In this document: positions 41,476 through 54,370 of the stretch, in pieces | Numbering within the stretch: position 1 is the first letter of the stretch | Layout of the letters: every line of letters starts with the position of its first letter | Source of the DNA: Taenia hydatigena | Lineage: Eukaryota; Platyhelminthes; Cestoda; Cyclophyllidea; Taeniidae | Assembly: GCA_036345935.2 (NCBI GenBank) | Contig: JADWOT020000007.1 | Span: forward strand, 1,440,798 to 1,504,797 | Direction of reading: 5' to 3' | Length of the DNA stretch: 64,000 bases | The notes under the pieces: generated by a model | The model's database searches: none | Told to the model about the DNA's origin: nothing | What the model saw: only the letters and a program-made list of their open reading frames with translations | Translations under genes and position numbers: made by a program

Positions 41476-43751
41476 GATGTCTGTCAAAGCATGTTATTCG
41501 ATTTGGTTCAAATGTGTAGCATGTTTGCGTGTGACCAAAATCAAAACTAAGTGGAGACGTATAAGTGGGCCTGCTGACAGGCACTCGTTGTGCCTCATTC
41601 GATCGCACGGTCTTTCCTTCTTCCCATGTTAATCCATTTCAGTAAACCATACCTCGGCTATTAAGCCTCACAGAGCCCGTTAAGTCAATTATCATTACTA
41701 GAGAAGCTAAGCAGACCAGCACTACCATATGCAATGGCACCATACGACTAAAACTGCCCGGGCCTTCTTACCTGGCTAAAGTGTCTAGACGACAAGGGCT
41801 GAGTAATAGCATGTATTGCGTTGATATCAGCATTCCATACTGAATAAGCATAAATGAATTAAGTAAAACAAGGGGCAGCTCGAAACTGTGGTCATGTTGA
41901 GGTTCATAGTTGGCTGCACATAGAAATTGGCGGCCGTAGGAAATCAGGAAATAGTGCTCGAACTACAGGAATCACCTAGAATTCCTTAAGTGGCCTCAAG
42001 TTTCTTTCTGGGCTTTTTTACAAAATAATACCGAAGTCACGGACTGGAAAGGAGGTCACTATGAACCACACACACTGGCTGCAACGTGGTAGATAAGTTG
42101 TGGGCCATCGCCACTATCAAAGTCAAAAGGGATTGGTAGACAGTGCATTCTGACTGCCTCTAGCAGATCGACGCATGATGAAGCAAAGCCTCACAAGTGA
42201 GGTACGGGCAGGTTGACTGCCAAAGCACAGCAAATGAGCAGTGCAAACTCCAAACAGCTGCAAGCAGTTCTGGTGACTAATGCTTCTCTTTGTAGTCGGA
42301 TCCCATCATCAATAGTCTTTAGCATATTAAAATTCATTGGCCGTGTATCCTTGTTACATGCTGGGTAGTACCATACCGGTCAATTTCACCCACTCCTTAA
42401 ATCTGCACTTACTTCTAAAAGGAGAACGAAACCGCGAACATGTTGCGATCAGAAAAAACGAGATCATATTCACCTCATATCATATTCACACCATGTGATC
42501 GCGGGTTATTGTTCGCGTCACTATCGTGCCATATGCTGTGAGTAAGCAGCGTTAATAGTTAAAGCCGTTTTAGAAGAACCCTTCTCATTCAAGGGATTCT
42601 TCAGTACCGACTATGAAGTGTGGCTCTGATTTTGGCTCCATTACCACGTCTACCAGCTTTTCGTATTTTGCATACAACAACAATCTCCAAATGTTGCATT
42701 AAGCTAAGCACAGCTTGCACTGCGATTTCTACTACACCAAACGCCTTCAGTGAGTGGCAGAAAAGGAGGCACACATTACGACGGGCGCGTTCTAAGCACA
42801 GATTTTCTTTGACGAGTGTCGGATAGCAGGCAAATGTTTTCTAACGTGTTTTTTTCGTCATTAAGTTTTATACTTGTCACCTATTAAATTCATTTTCAAA
42901 TGTGTTCGGCGATGCATTCGCCTTCATTCAAGTCACATTATGTGCGGTGTGACTCATGTCCAACATTTTTACATTTGCACAAGTGTTGGAATATTTCGAG
43001 GCAGTTCAAAGGAAGCAATAGAGAACCCTCATTTCAATCCTTCAAGCTGCGGAGGAATCACGTACATGCACTTGATAAATGCTGTAATAGCCTATTCAGA
43101 TTGCAAAATCTTATGCTGTTGAGGTTAAAGTTGGCTCTTGAGCTGTAGGGATCATTATTGGAAGATGCGTTGTGGCAGACATCGACAAATCATGTAACAT
43201 GAAGCGAAATCATGGAAGATTAATATTGCAGGTTATTGCTGAAAAATTGCAGGTAGGGCAAGCATACAATGCACACGAAATATCAGTGCATGAAAAATGT
43301 ATAAAATTTGCACTGCTTTGGTGGCATGCATTAAATATTTGTCATAAGAATCCAATTGAAATGGTCTAATTGGAGCAACAACAAACAGTAAAGTTATTGC
43401 CTTTGAAATGTTTAATATTTGGCCTAAGAAGTTCCCCATCGATCCATAAAAAAATAATTACACTGATACGTATCATATGCTCATGAGAAATGCACAAGAA
43501 CTATGTAGCATAAAATACCAAATTAGCTATCGTTAATGCACCGTTTGTTTGACAACACACCCTCCAAAAGGCCAAAAAATTGATAAAAGATTGGATTCAT
43601 ATGACGGCAATGTACTTGATGGACCAAACACAGAGAAGCCTTATAGAAAAGACGATGTAGACAGCGATCAATTACATCATAAAAGAGGAGTGAAAAAAAG
43701 TGACGAAAAAGGGTAGAAAGAAGAGTCGGACAGATTACAATAATGAAAAAA
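41476..43751. other. no recognisable gene
   Basis: Overlapping short frames at 42874-43148 are unassigned. A 16-bp tandem pair (ATCATATTCAC motif) lies at 42463-42494. No RNA gene was seen. Confidence 0.4.
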
Positions 43752-45150
43752 CTAACGGATGCAGCTGAAGCGGAGGGGAAAGGAAGAAGCAGAAAATGTG
43801 TGAACGGAAACTGCTAAAAGAAAGGTAGCAATAAAAGAGTCATTTGGCGCAGAAGAACCAGCAGAGGACGTGGCTGAGTTAGCGATAGTGGAGTTAAAAT
43901 ATGTTTTATTATGTGCTGCAGTACTTAGCGAATAGCTTTGAGTCCGTAGAGTTGTGTTTAAATCCAAGGTAGTATTTGCTGTGGAGATGACTGGTGTTTT
44001 GGTGGTTAGCGCTGTCGTTACTAGGATGGAGAATTTGGTGGGTTCATCTGTGCTATTGGACCCTGCAGTAGTTACCGTATAGTTTTGAGTTGGTAGCGTT
44101 GTGTTTGGAGCCAGGTTGGTATTTGCAGTGAAAGTGACTGGAGTTCCGGTCATTGACGCTGTCGTGATTCGAGTGGAGCTCTGGGACCTGCAGTAGTTAG
44201 TAGATTTATCGTCGGTAGCGTTGTGTTTGGAGCCAAGGTGGTGTCTGCTGTGGATGTGATTGAGCATCGGTCGTTGGCGCTGTCGTGATTGGTGTGGAGG
44301 ATTGTGGGCATCTGTGTTCTGGACTGCAGTAGTTAGTAGATTTTATCGTCGGTGGCGTTGTGTTTGCAGCGAAGGTAGTGTCTGCCGTGGATATGCTTGA
44401 AGCATCGGTCGTTGGCGCTCTCGTGATTGGTGTGGAGAGGATTGTGGGTTCATCTGTGCTCTGGGACATTGCAGTAGTTAGCGTAGATTTTATCGTCGGT
44501 AGCGATGTGTTTGCAGCCAAGGTGGTGTCTGCTGTGGATGCGATTGTAGCATCGGTCGTCGGCGCTGTCGTGATTGGTGTGGAGAGGATTGTGGATTCAT
44601 CTGTGCTCTGGGACATTGCAGTAATTAGCGTAGATTTTATCGTCGGTGGCGTTGTGTTTGCAGCGAAGGTAGTGTCTGCCGTGGATATGATTAAAGCATC
44701 GGTCGTTGGCGCTGTCGTGATTAGTGTAGAGACATCGGTGGAGTTATCTGTTGTGTTGGACGCTGCAGTGGTTAGCGTATAGTTTTGAGTCGGTAGCGTT
44801 GTGTTTGGAGCCGAGGTAGTATTTGCTGTTGGGGTGACAGGAGTTCTGGTCGTTGGCGCTGTCGTGATTGGGGTGGAATGATTGGTAGATTTATCTGTTG
44901 TACTGGGTGCTGCAGTAGTTAGTTTATTGTCTTGAGTCGGTAACGTTGTGTTTGCAGCCAAGGTAGTGTCTGCTGTGGAATCGATTGAAGCATCGGTCAT
45001 TGGCACTGTAGTGATTGTTGAGGAGACCCCTGTGGATTCATCTCTTCTATTGGACGCTGCAACAGACCGCGCATCGTTATTTGTCGCTAAGCAATAGGCG
45101 ATCAATAGCATGAGGGTACCTTTGTAACCTTTCATGTTTTGATTGACCAT
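43752..45150 (-). CDS. secreted mucin-like Thr/Ser-rich repeat protein, reading frame interrupted
   Basis: The likely start is the ATG at 45150, or the one at 45135, which gives the tidier signal peptide (hydrophobic core LMLLIAYCLA). After it come about eight 49-residue repeats of the form TTDA-x5-ADTT-x-AANTTLPT, ending STPITTAP. They are dominated by Thr, Ser, Ala and Pro, with one or more N-x-T sites each, so heavy O- and N-glycosylation is expected. The 3' part ends in a hydrophobic segment (SFIATFLLAVSV) near the C terminus, suggesting a GPI signal or membrane anchor. Between about 44160 and 44350 several 1-3 base deletions, seen by comparison with sister repeats, shift the frame; repeats on both sides are clean. 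This could be a pseudogene, sequencing error in a repeat, or an unrecognised intron. Tapeworm surface apomucins have this design; assignment to them is inference. Confidence 0.7.
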
Positions 45151-45235
45151 GTGTGCCCTATCAGATTTCTACTAGCCTTTATTGTTTTTATCGAGGTGCG
45201 GATTTCTCTGCTTCAAAAGTCGTTTGGCTGCACCT

Positions 45236-45243
45236 ATTATATA
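45236..45243 (-). promoter_or_regulatory. candidate TATA box of the mucin-like gene
   Basis: On the minus strand TATATAAT lies about 90 bp upstream of the start codons at 45150 and 45135. Position and sequence fit a core promoter. No other element was identified. Confidence 0.35.
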
Positions 45244-46968
45244 GCTCTGCTTTGCGACGCGAATATCAGTGAACTGTCAATTTTGCTAGCCAAATTTGGT
45301 GATGCTAAATGTTTTTTTTAACTCCTAGACTTTTTGTTGGGATGAAAAATTTATGAAACCTTTATAGGACAGCATCAAACTCAATTAATGTTTACGCTGA
45401 TCTTGGCAATGAAAAGGCACGTGTAACTTGGGTTTTTGGGCTGTTGTTTGAGAACAGAAGCTAATCTTATTTTGTTTTTAATCGGCTTTACATACGGCTG
45501 TCAGTCATGTCATGGTGGTGAGCGATAATGTGAATGTGAATGCGGAGGTAAAGCTGCTATGCGATGTGGTTTTGCAGTCGATAAACGGGTTCTGATGTTT
45601 AAGGCGCATCAATTTGCTAATTCATGCTCGAGCAGCTCATTAGTTGGGGTCTGCATACAGTGATACATCATTTGACCAAAACAGGTAACAAATTCTGAGC
45701 CTCGATTACTTAGGCACATCACACTTTTGGCATTCCAATTTTGCTTACAATGAAGTCGAATGAACGCACTCGAAATACAGGTAAATAATCAAAAATGAAC
45801 AGGACGACTGACCGACGTCGACAAATTTAAGTTACCTTCATAAACAAGAGAAGTATTCGCCTAAAATTTTGGCGGTTTGCCCAAAACTAAAATGCAAACT
45901 CCATGCAACATAAAGCGAAAAGCATTTGTAACATGCATAACAAGTTGATCACTCACGACGTGAAAAAATGGCAAGAAGCGGAATTGGCTGAGGAATAAAT
46001 AATAGGAAATTTGCACTCAACTAAAACTTTCCTAAAAGTAATTGGAGGATATTTACGCCGATGTTTGTGGACAATGATTACTGCACTACTTGCAATTTTT
46101 TAGCAATAACCTGCTATTTTATTTGCTATGTTTTTTCATTACGTTGCATGATCTTTCCATCCTTTGATTTCCTCGGAACATTTGTTAAACCAGAAGCCTA
46201 TGAAAGGGTAGGACAAGTGGTTAGGTAGGTGAATATGGCTGCTGCTACTGTCGTGCTCTTAAGCGATTGGAAAAAATGACCTTCATAAAGCGAACCCTTA
46301 ATAATGATGCATGCTGAGAACAATTGTCTAGCATACTTACCCTACTAAAGTTTGCAAGCTTTTATACCTTCCTTGCTTGAAAAAGTGAAACCGAAGCGCA
46401 TAGTTAAAAAACAATGATCCGCGCGTTTCAAAGAAGGCTTACAGCAAATAAATTTCGTGATGCAATGCTGGCGCTATTTAATTGGAGCTCGGTAGCCATT
46501 GCATGGAGAAATCGGCAGGTAAGGTGAATAACGTGCTTAAGTTGGAACCTCACAGAGTCCAAAAGGGAAGGGGAAATGAAAAGTGTGATGCAATACCGCT
46601 GCATAGCTGGCAAAAACGACACTGCTATACACATTTTACAACCACGGGGGGCCAGAAATATGCCGCATCTGCAGCAGTGCGACTGCCAAGTCGCTTGTAT
46701 GGATGAAAGAATTTGTAATATACGCGGAAGGCGTAACCCTAATGATTACGGACGAGACGAAGTGAGCAAATGTCACTGGTTTATGCAATGAAAGGTGTTG
46801 GCTCTCGTCATGCCTAATTCAGCTTATTCACAGGCTCTCATAGGCGATTTTAGCAGCAGTAGAAGCAGTAGTCAGAATCATTCAACAACCAACCTATCTG
46901 ACCCCATGGAGATACCCCAATCCGACCACTACTTCCTGATAAATGCGAATCGCAACCCTTAATGAATA
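45244..46968. other. no recognisable gene
   Basis: Ordinary AT-rich sequence. Small frames around 46428-46791 overlap on both strands and have no motif. Confidence 0.4.
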
Positions 46969-47214
46969 ATGCAGCAAGCATTATGTATCATTACGCTACT
47001 CTTTGTCCACATCATTAACCTTCTCTCAGTCGTTCGCGCAGACGTGTGGGCGCTTCCACCTCACTGGGAAGATGGAATCACTCATGATAGAAACATCAGG
47101 GCGCCGGCACTAAAAAAACAACGAATCGGTAGTTATGAGGTAACACTACTACCATCGAATTTTCTTCATTTATTGTCACCAAATACAACATATCTTATTA
47201 TAGAGAGTTGCTGA
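46969..47214 (+). CDS. possible first exon of a small secreted protein
   Basis: The frame opens with an ATG followed by a classical signal peptide: polar start, hydrophobic core (ALCIITLLFVHIINLLSVV), then R-A before DVWALPPHW. The mature part is short and hydrophilic. A possible GT donor (GAGGTAACA, near 47140) lies inside the frame, so the gene may be spliced; otherwise the frame ends at 47214 after 81 codons. There is no homologue that I recognise. It sits directly upstream of a retroelement fragment, which lowers confidence. Confidence 0.22.
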   Translation: MQQALCIITLLFVHIINLLSVVRADVWALPPHWEDGITHDRNIRAPALKKQRIGSYEVTLLPSNFLHLLSPNTTYLIIESC

Positions 47215-47324
47215 CGTCACAAAGGGACAATGCTATGCATGGGTCAAAGTGGCAAATGGCAGCCAGCAAAATATTGTAAAATACAACTAGCATGCCTCTA
47301 AAAGCAATGCCACGGAATTCTTGA

Positions 47325-47740
47325 GAAAGAGTGATCATGCGTATCCTGTGTCCACACAGGAGAAACTGGTGTCTGATGGTTATGGTTGGCTGCTTAATTA
47401 AAATAACTGGGCTAGAGCCTTTGAATTCACAGGACCTTAATACAGTCGCTTTTGTTTTCTTTAATCAGTGGATGGTCAGCAAGGAGTGCTCGAATTGGTC
47501 CAAAGTGATCAAGGTCCCAATTTTAAAAGTCGACTTTTACAAAATTGCGCAAGTCTTCTCAGACCTGCATGCCGGCATGACAACGGGCGAATTGACTCTG
47601 ATCGGACTTCGAAACGCTTTCATCAAGGTTGCGCGATCTGAAGATTGAATTTAAGCGTACGGCATGATCTTCTCGCATACAGGGCTACGGTTCATAAATC
47701 AACGAAGTTTCCACCGTTCAAGATGCTCACAGGCCCTTAA
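47325..47740 (+). pseudogene. Ty3/Gypsy-type integrase fragment, inactive
   Basis: Translation in one frame gives MVMVGCLIKI, LEPLNSQD, TVAFVFFNQW and later LTLIGL and KVARSED. After a shift at about 47646 the next frame gives LLAYRATVHKSTKFPPFKML. These are, in order, recognisable parts of a Ty3/Gypsy integrase core and its C-terminal conserved stretch (LLAYR-x-VH-x-ST). The first catalytic Asp expected in the VVVD-type motif is Gly (MVMVGC), the GAP/SDRG region is unrecognisable, and a frameshift separates the halves. No LTR, reverse transcriptase or RNase H was found nearby. Confidence 0.75.
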
Positions 47741-50192
47741 ACTCAAGATACCCTTCGATACCTTGCTAATAATCGCAGAAGTCGCAACCGTTGCTACCCT
47801 AAAGTAATAATAAGGAAAGTTTTAGGCATAGCAGAGTGGCACTTTGTATCTCACACCATCCAGAAGAAATGTTAAGCCTAACTGAGTAGGACCAACGTCT
47901 ACCGAGATAGCAACCTCGTACAAATGACCGTAAATTTCACCCCCATGAAGCGAAGACGCGCTTTGAGTAGTGAAGATCCTCTTACCTACGAACTGCCTTT
48001 GCTCAGAGTGCGCAACTCCGTGCCCAGCCAATAACCATTCACCGCCACAAAATGCGACTCTACAAGGGTACACCACCAGCAAGGCGAAGTGTTTGCACTA
48101 GCGAAAGATAGGAAACCACCCGATGACAAAATCAAAGGCAGCCCTTGGTGATGGCACCAAATACGGAGCTCGAATAGATAAGGAGGCTGTGTAATACTCA
48201 TGCTGTTATACATGCACCATTGGGCTGAAAATTGGGCAAGCAAATGGAATCTTGTATTAGATAAGTGGTCAGAGTGTCCGGAAATAGGGACAATTCTGCA
48301 CCAGTTCTCATTGACTGCAATTAATTAACCTGTTTGGTGAATAGGATCAGTTGTCTTCATATTCATCTACCATATGTAACAAAGGCTTACTAATGCATTT
48401 CTTCTGTGCCTGCTGTTATCCTAAAGAAGGAAAATATATTATTTTGATAAGTGTAGTAATATTCGCATTTACCTTTCTCCTAATCGGCCACCTTAGGATG
48501 AAACAGATTACTTCTTCGGAGGTATACTTATTGCTCAATGGTTAATTAGAAAGACCAATCCTTTTTAAGCTCCAAATACAAATTCTTTGTCTTAGTATTT
48601 CGTATTCTTTTATCCTTAAGAAAGTGTTGGGGTAATACACTAGTGGTAGCAGAAAGCGAACCCAATCTTGACGATAATCCATTATGAGTTCTACTGTTAA
48701 GGTTAAAAAAGCGCATTTTGCTACTAATGAGAGAACCACTGACGACCTATAACAAAGTAGCTGAAAGCGATGCCGTCTTCCTTCGGCAGCTTCTTCACAT
48801 CCGAATTCGGCATAGTTCTGAACCTCCTTAAAATTTGCTAAAAATGTGAATGTGCGCAAGACTATGTGTAGTACTTTGTTTGTTAGAACTGCTGGTTTCT
48901 GTCAAGGTCACAGAGGTTGCCGTATTGCCCTAGCTGCGTGGGCTGGCCTCCAGGCCATGCCAGCAGTCTTTTTCCTTCTGTCCGTGAATATATATATATT
49001 CTACCTTAGCATTCTGCCTTCTTTTGCCTTCAAGGGAGCCTCGGGACGCTACACTATGTATCTATGGAATTGTGTTTGATTTAAAATTCCGTTTCGGAAA
49101 CCTGGTTCCAGGCATGGGTCCCTGCGCCTAGCTGTAGGCACGCGTAATGGTGAGCGAAATTCCCTATCTCTGAGTCCGTTTCTCAAATTGACCGAATTAC
49201 CAAATCCAATCAAATCACCACGGTAAAAAATTGACAAAAGAGTAAAGTAGCTCTATGGCTGCACGAAATTCAGATGAGTGGCTCGCTTTTCACGTGGGTG
49301 TATTTATTCGAATTTTGAGTACGCTGTGATCGCTGGCGCGAGAAGCAGGATGAGTGTCGGTCTTGGTTTACCAGCGCCAGAATAATCGGTTTGCATGGGC
49401 CAAGCAAACTAGTTTGTAAGGTAGGCTAGAGGCTCCAATCGCTTCCTGTGAACCAAATGTGGAATTTCTTCCTAAGGATCCTGCCCTATTATATCTTCCA
49501 GAAAGGTTCAGGGCACTGCATTGATAAACAAAAGCTTACCATTTTTATTCCCCTCATAAAATTGCATTATTTCAATGCATACAAACTACTTTGCCTATAT
49601 ATTTTTTTTCGTTCGGAAAGAAAATATGTAACCACACTTTAAAACCGCTCCTATGACTCTCATGCGTGTCGGTCCTAAAGCTATGTGCAGCTTTAGTTTA
49701 AAAGTAATTTAGATGCGAATTCTTAGAAGCTTGTGTACCTTTTTTTTCACAAAGATTTTTAGCTTTGTGATTTTACTTTCCAATGGATTGGTTGATTTGT
49801 TTTCTTCAAGGTCATCTTTGGGGTATGTGGTATGTCTGTACGTGTGAAGTGCTCTTAACTGACTGACCCCAATGGATGCGTTCCATTTGTTCAAAAAGTA
49901 AGGGGAATCTGTCAAAGTAGTTGCATTTTTTGGTGTGAATGATAACACAGAATTAAAGACAGATTTAAATGAAATAAATGGACGGAATTTGAAATTGAAA
50001 TTTCCTGTTGCACTGTTCCTTGTTCAGGTGACAACAAATTTCCATTTTTAAGCGTCTTTGATATTTTTATGTACATATTATTCTTAATATGCATCTTTAA
50101 TGAGAAGGACTTTCATTGCTTTTCGTCTTCATGTCTTCTTACAATTACACTTTGCCAATTGTATCACACAAGTTGTTCTACCATCCATTTAG
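47741..50192. other. no recognisable gene
   Basis: Overlapping minus frames at 47822-48243 and a minus frame at 48542-48859 show no named motif. A short AT dinucleotide run occurs near 48990. Upstream exons of the gene model at 50193 might lie here, but I could not support any. Confidence 0.4.
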
Positions 50193-53100
50193 GTAGAATC
50201 TATCGCGTTTATGAGATGCAGCGTGGATACAGTTGTGAGATCTTCCGAGAGGACGCGTGAGCAAGCTCCTCTCCATTGGCAGACTGAATCGGCTCATCTG
50301 CAGCATCAGCAAGCGTAATTTGAACAAACACAAGGCAAGGCAGTAGAGATTCTGCTAGGAGCGGGATGTCGATATGCAGCCCACATCACCCTTAAACTGG
50401 GTGTCAATCTGCTGCTTTAGTTGGTAAGTTCATCGCAATACCTTATTACGAATGCGATTACTCCTTTTACGTTTCATTCTGCTTCTACAGGCACGGAGAT
50501 GTTTTCGGCTTGGGATCCCGTGGCTGAGGTGATAGGTGAGCTAGAAGCCCGAACTAGGGCAATGAAAACGGAGACGAGAGCACACTTGATGCGGTATGCC
50601 AACTGCACGCTCTCTTTGGCGAAATGCTCGGAAGTTGGTCAAGTGCGGCGCGATGCGACAATTTTCACGCTCATGACGTCGTTGACAGAAAGTGCCAATC
50701 GTTGGTGCGAGTTGAGAGTGTGGATGTACAAAGGAGGGAATTCGCCGAATTGTAAGTGTACACAATCATGCATACATCTGTTTGCATGACATTTTTTTAT
50801 TCATTCAGTTTAATTTGGCCTGCCTCTTCGTCATTAAGCGCAGTCTTTTGTACCTGCAACACACTTGGGTGACTTACGGCTAACTGTACCTTCGTTAGGG
50901 CCGTCTACTACTTTTTTCTTCGTTTTGTGATCCGCTTGTTTGTGCGGATCTCGAGTAAGCGTTTTGCCACTACTGATGCCCATTAAACATTAGCAAGGCT
51001 AGTGCTTGTGCTCATTAGCCTCTAATCATGTCCCTGGCTGAATTTGCTCACTTTCGTAACTAATCGTGCCACTTGTTTTGCTTTTCATTGAAGCGTACAT
51101 GCGCATAAGATTCTTAAAAAAATACAAGTGAAAGCTGTCAGTGTGCTTACTTGAATGCTCTGGTGCTACTGTTGGCCAATGGAGCATACTGGACGCCAAG
51201 CATTGATGCATTACTCGGCGTCGTATCGCTTGCAACTGTCTGCAATGAAACACAATTCTTACCTCAAATCAAGCGTTCTTCTTTTTAAGTCGTACCAGTA
51301 GTTGATGCATTATGCATTCGCGGATCAGTTAAGCACGCTCCAGCAAATACGCTCTTAACCAGAGGGTTTGCTGCCCTTTCGTCTCTTGTTGTCTTCTAAC
51401 TTCCAAGAAAGCCTTGTATGTTTTCGGAATCAGTGTGCTATTTTAGACTCAATCAAATTTTATGGAACTGTCAGGAGATTTTGTCGGTTCATTCGCAGTC
51501 GTTATTGTGTCTATGGAGGTTGGAACGGAGATGGTGCACAGAGCGCTACATTGCTTGAATCTGGCTTTTTTTGGTGTCTTTATCGAAACCACCGTATGAA
51601 GCTTCTTAGGATAATAGCCTCGGGAATGCTCGTAACTGAGGCGTTTAGTGAAGATACAGTGTTATGGTAACTGCCCTGTAGGCAACACACTAATCATCTC
51701 GGCGTGTACCCCCGCTGTAATAGAGATGTGGTAGTCGCTACGTAGAAGTAATTCGCCTTGCCAGTGGGCTGGTAGTTAATTGACGGGTCGTAGATGCGGG
51801 TCTGATCCTATATGCTTTTTTGTGCATTGGCAAGCATTAAGATTCGTTCGCTTATTTAAATTCCACTTACCTATTTGTGTGGCTATTTGGTTAGTAGAGA
51901 TTTGAGTAGGTAGGTAGACAAAGGAGGGAGAGCTGTTACTTTTCCCTCTGTAGAGTTGCCTGTCTAGTACTCGGCTCTTCTCTTTTCCGGTCTATCTAAT
52001 TGTCTCCTATCCCATCCGTCGAACTCACTACCTCCCTACCTCTTTCCTTTACGGCTTTACTGCAGACGCAAGGTAATTGATGGGGAAGTATTTTTAGGAA
52101 GGAAAGGAAACTTGGCAGTATTTTGTTGTTTCTGTGGTACTTCCAAAATCTCAGTACGAATTTGTTAGAGGAGAATTGCGGTTGTCAATGTGTTCGCACA
52201 TTCACGAATTGGTTGAACCTACCAAACCCATGAAGATGGCCTTGAACTAACCCAGGACGAATGCGCCTCCAGTGAGAACTAGCATGTGCCACTGAGTGGA
52301 TTGCCTGCCCTTCCAGTGAATGAAACCCCATGATTATCGACGCGTGGCAGCAGAGAAGCATTTGGTCAATCTTGTATCAGAAGGCAGTCATGGCAGGACA
52401 TGGGCTGCGAGTGTAGTTGCCTCGCCGCTGCTTCTTACGGTGTCATCGCGTTTGTGATGTGGTGGGTGATTGGTGCATGGAGTGTCGATTTGCGCTGAAG
52501 TTAATTGCGAACGCATCTATTTCTACTCACTGGTGATGATGAGCCTGTCTGCATTTGCTTCGCCACTGCTGCTTAACCTCCTGTGGCACTCAAGCTCTGG
52601 TGTCGTTCGACCACTTGAACAACAGGGTGTTTTTTCCAGTGGAAGGCGCGAAGGATTTCTCGTTTGCTGGAGCAATTATCTGTTTGGAAAGTGTCAGCCT
52701 TGTGCTGTATTGCTTTTTGTGCATATCACTTTATTTCAATTGGCAGTGGCTGACTTTTGTGGTGAGCTCATTGGCTTTTGCGTGGGTGCTAGGTAGCCCA
52801 TAAGGGGGGACAAAGGGTGAAAGGGGATAGAGTAAGATTATTCACAATAATAGCAGAGACTCCGCTGTGTGTCTGGGCTTCTCATCGTGTCATTCGAGAG
52901 TCATTCCGCTGACATTGAATTTACTTATAGGTTAGAAGGGAAGAGGAAGAATGGAGGAGAAGGGAGCGGAACGGAGTAGAGTGAAAGGGGTCAGCAAAGT
53001 ACAGCCCAGGTAGTAAGTAAATAAGCGAGGAGAAAATAAGTGGGTCGAGTGATGTAAGGCTCTTTTTTGTTCCTTACTCTTCTCATCTTATCGTGTTTCT

Positions 53101-54370
53101 GCATTCGAACATGTGCGAATTTCTTCATTCTGCATCACAATTTCTTTGTTCAGATATTTTAATTTCAAAAGCACCTGTCTAATCTTTGAGTCACCATCAC
53201 CAGGCACCAACGTCATGCTGTGTTTTTGAAATCGTTAAACGTGGTTTTGTCTCGTTCTCTGTATCTAATAAAGTATTAGGTTAAAATGCTCTTTTCGGTT
53301 TGCGGTCGGTCTTTACTTCTCTGTTCGCATTAACAAATTAGGTCGCACACAACGAGGAAGTTGGTTGTGGGATGTTGAAAGGAATCGATAAGATGCAGGC
53401 CACTCGAGCAAACGACTTCAGTTTAGAGTAGATTCTGAGCGTGGGAGAGTTGCTAAGCACCACATTGGTGGTGGCGACAAGGACATCTTTTGCATCCCTC
53501 TTTACTAGCTACCTATTCTCACGTGTGGCGGATACGAGATCCCTCCTCTGCAGATTGTTGTTACTGAGACATTCCACTTTCGAAGGGCCAGAGAATCCGC
53601 AACAACGCACTTCCGCATTGGAATTGGTTTGTGCCTTCCATACGACTGTCCTAGCTGAAGGTCTGCATTATTCTATCGTCAAACGCTGCAAAATGGCAGT
53701 CCTACAGAGCTGTCTTGAAGCATTTCTACCAGTGAGTGGGCTACTTCTGCTAGAATAAGCAGGATTTTTGCAGCTTTGTGCAGCACGAACGCTACGCATT
53801 CTTCCTTACCTGCAGTTATTAAAAAGGATAAAACCCTGAGTTAAGTAAAAGTGGCAGGTTGCACTGATGAATTTAGAGCTGACAGCTGCTAATTTGTCGC
53901 CTCAATAGAAATAGGGTCACCACCCGGTCCGTGAAGTTCTGACTAAGTTTCGATAGCCAATGCAAAAAGGCAATTAGTGCAAGCCTATTTCCTAAGCTAA
54001 TTTTTTTAGTCTTTGCTATCTCTGCTGCCCTCAATTTTGGCCTCTAAGCACTTATATGTCAGCAATGAATGCTCTTTCATGCTGAAATGGTTGGGAATGA
54101 TCCGATGTTCCTCACACCTACTTGCTATGTCGACTGTCTATTTTGGCACCCACAAATTCCTTTTCCCTTCTCTTCTTATTTTACCCTCCTGATCAGCGAC
54201 TTGCGATGCTTCTCTGGCATGTTCGCTTGCGTGTCCATCAAGATGCCGATCATTTGACTCGCAATTCTCATTTGTGGAATTACAAAGAGAAGATTCTTTT
54301 GCGATTCATGTATCGCTCCGCACCTTCTAATAGATGTGCTTGTGTGTTTATATTTCTGGGTGGCTAAGGA
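50193..54370 (+). CDS. candidate multi-exon gene, product unknown
   Basis: Several segments have splice-like borders and matching phases. Exon 50193-50256 (acceptor ATTTAG, donor GTGAGC) leaves one base that joins the two at the start of 50491-50751 (acceptor TTCTACAG, donor GTAAGT). That exon leaves one base that joins the two at the start of 51499-51593 (acceptor GCAG, donor GTATGA). Exon 53554-53731 (acceptor TCTGCAG, donor GTGAGT) ends in phase 0 and fits 54197 onward (acceptor GATCAG), which reads RLAMLLWHVRLRVH. Peptides such as MFSAWDPVAEVIGELEAR and ALELVCAFHTTVLAEGL look like helical, ordinary protein. The exon expected between 51.6 and 53.5 kb was not settled; the frames at 52470-52803 are hydrophobic candidates. 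I do not recognise the family. Start and end are unknown, so the outer limits are approximate. Confidence 0.35.
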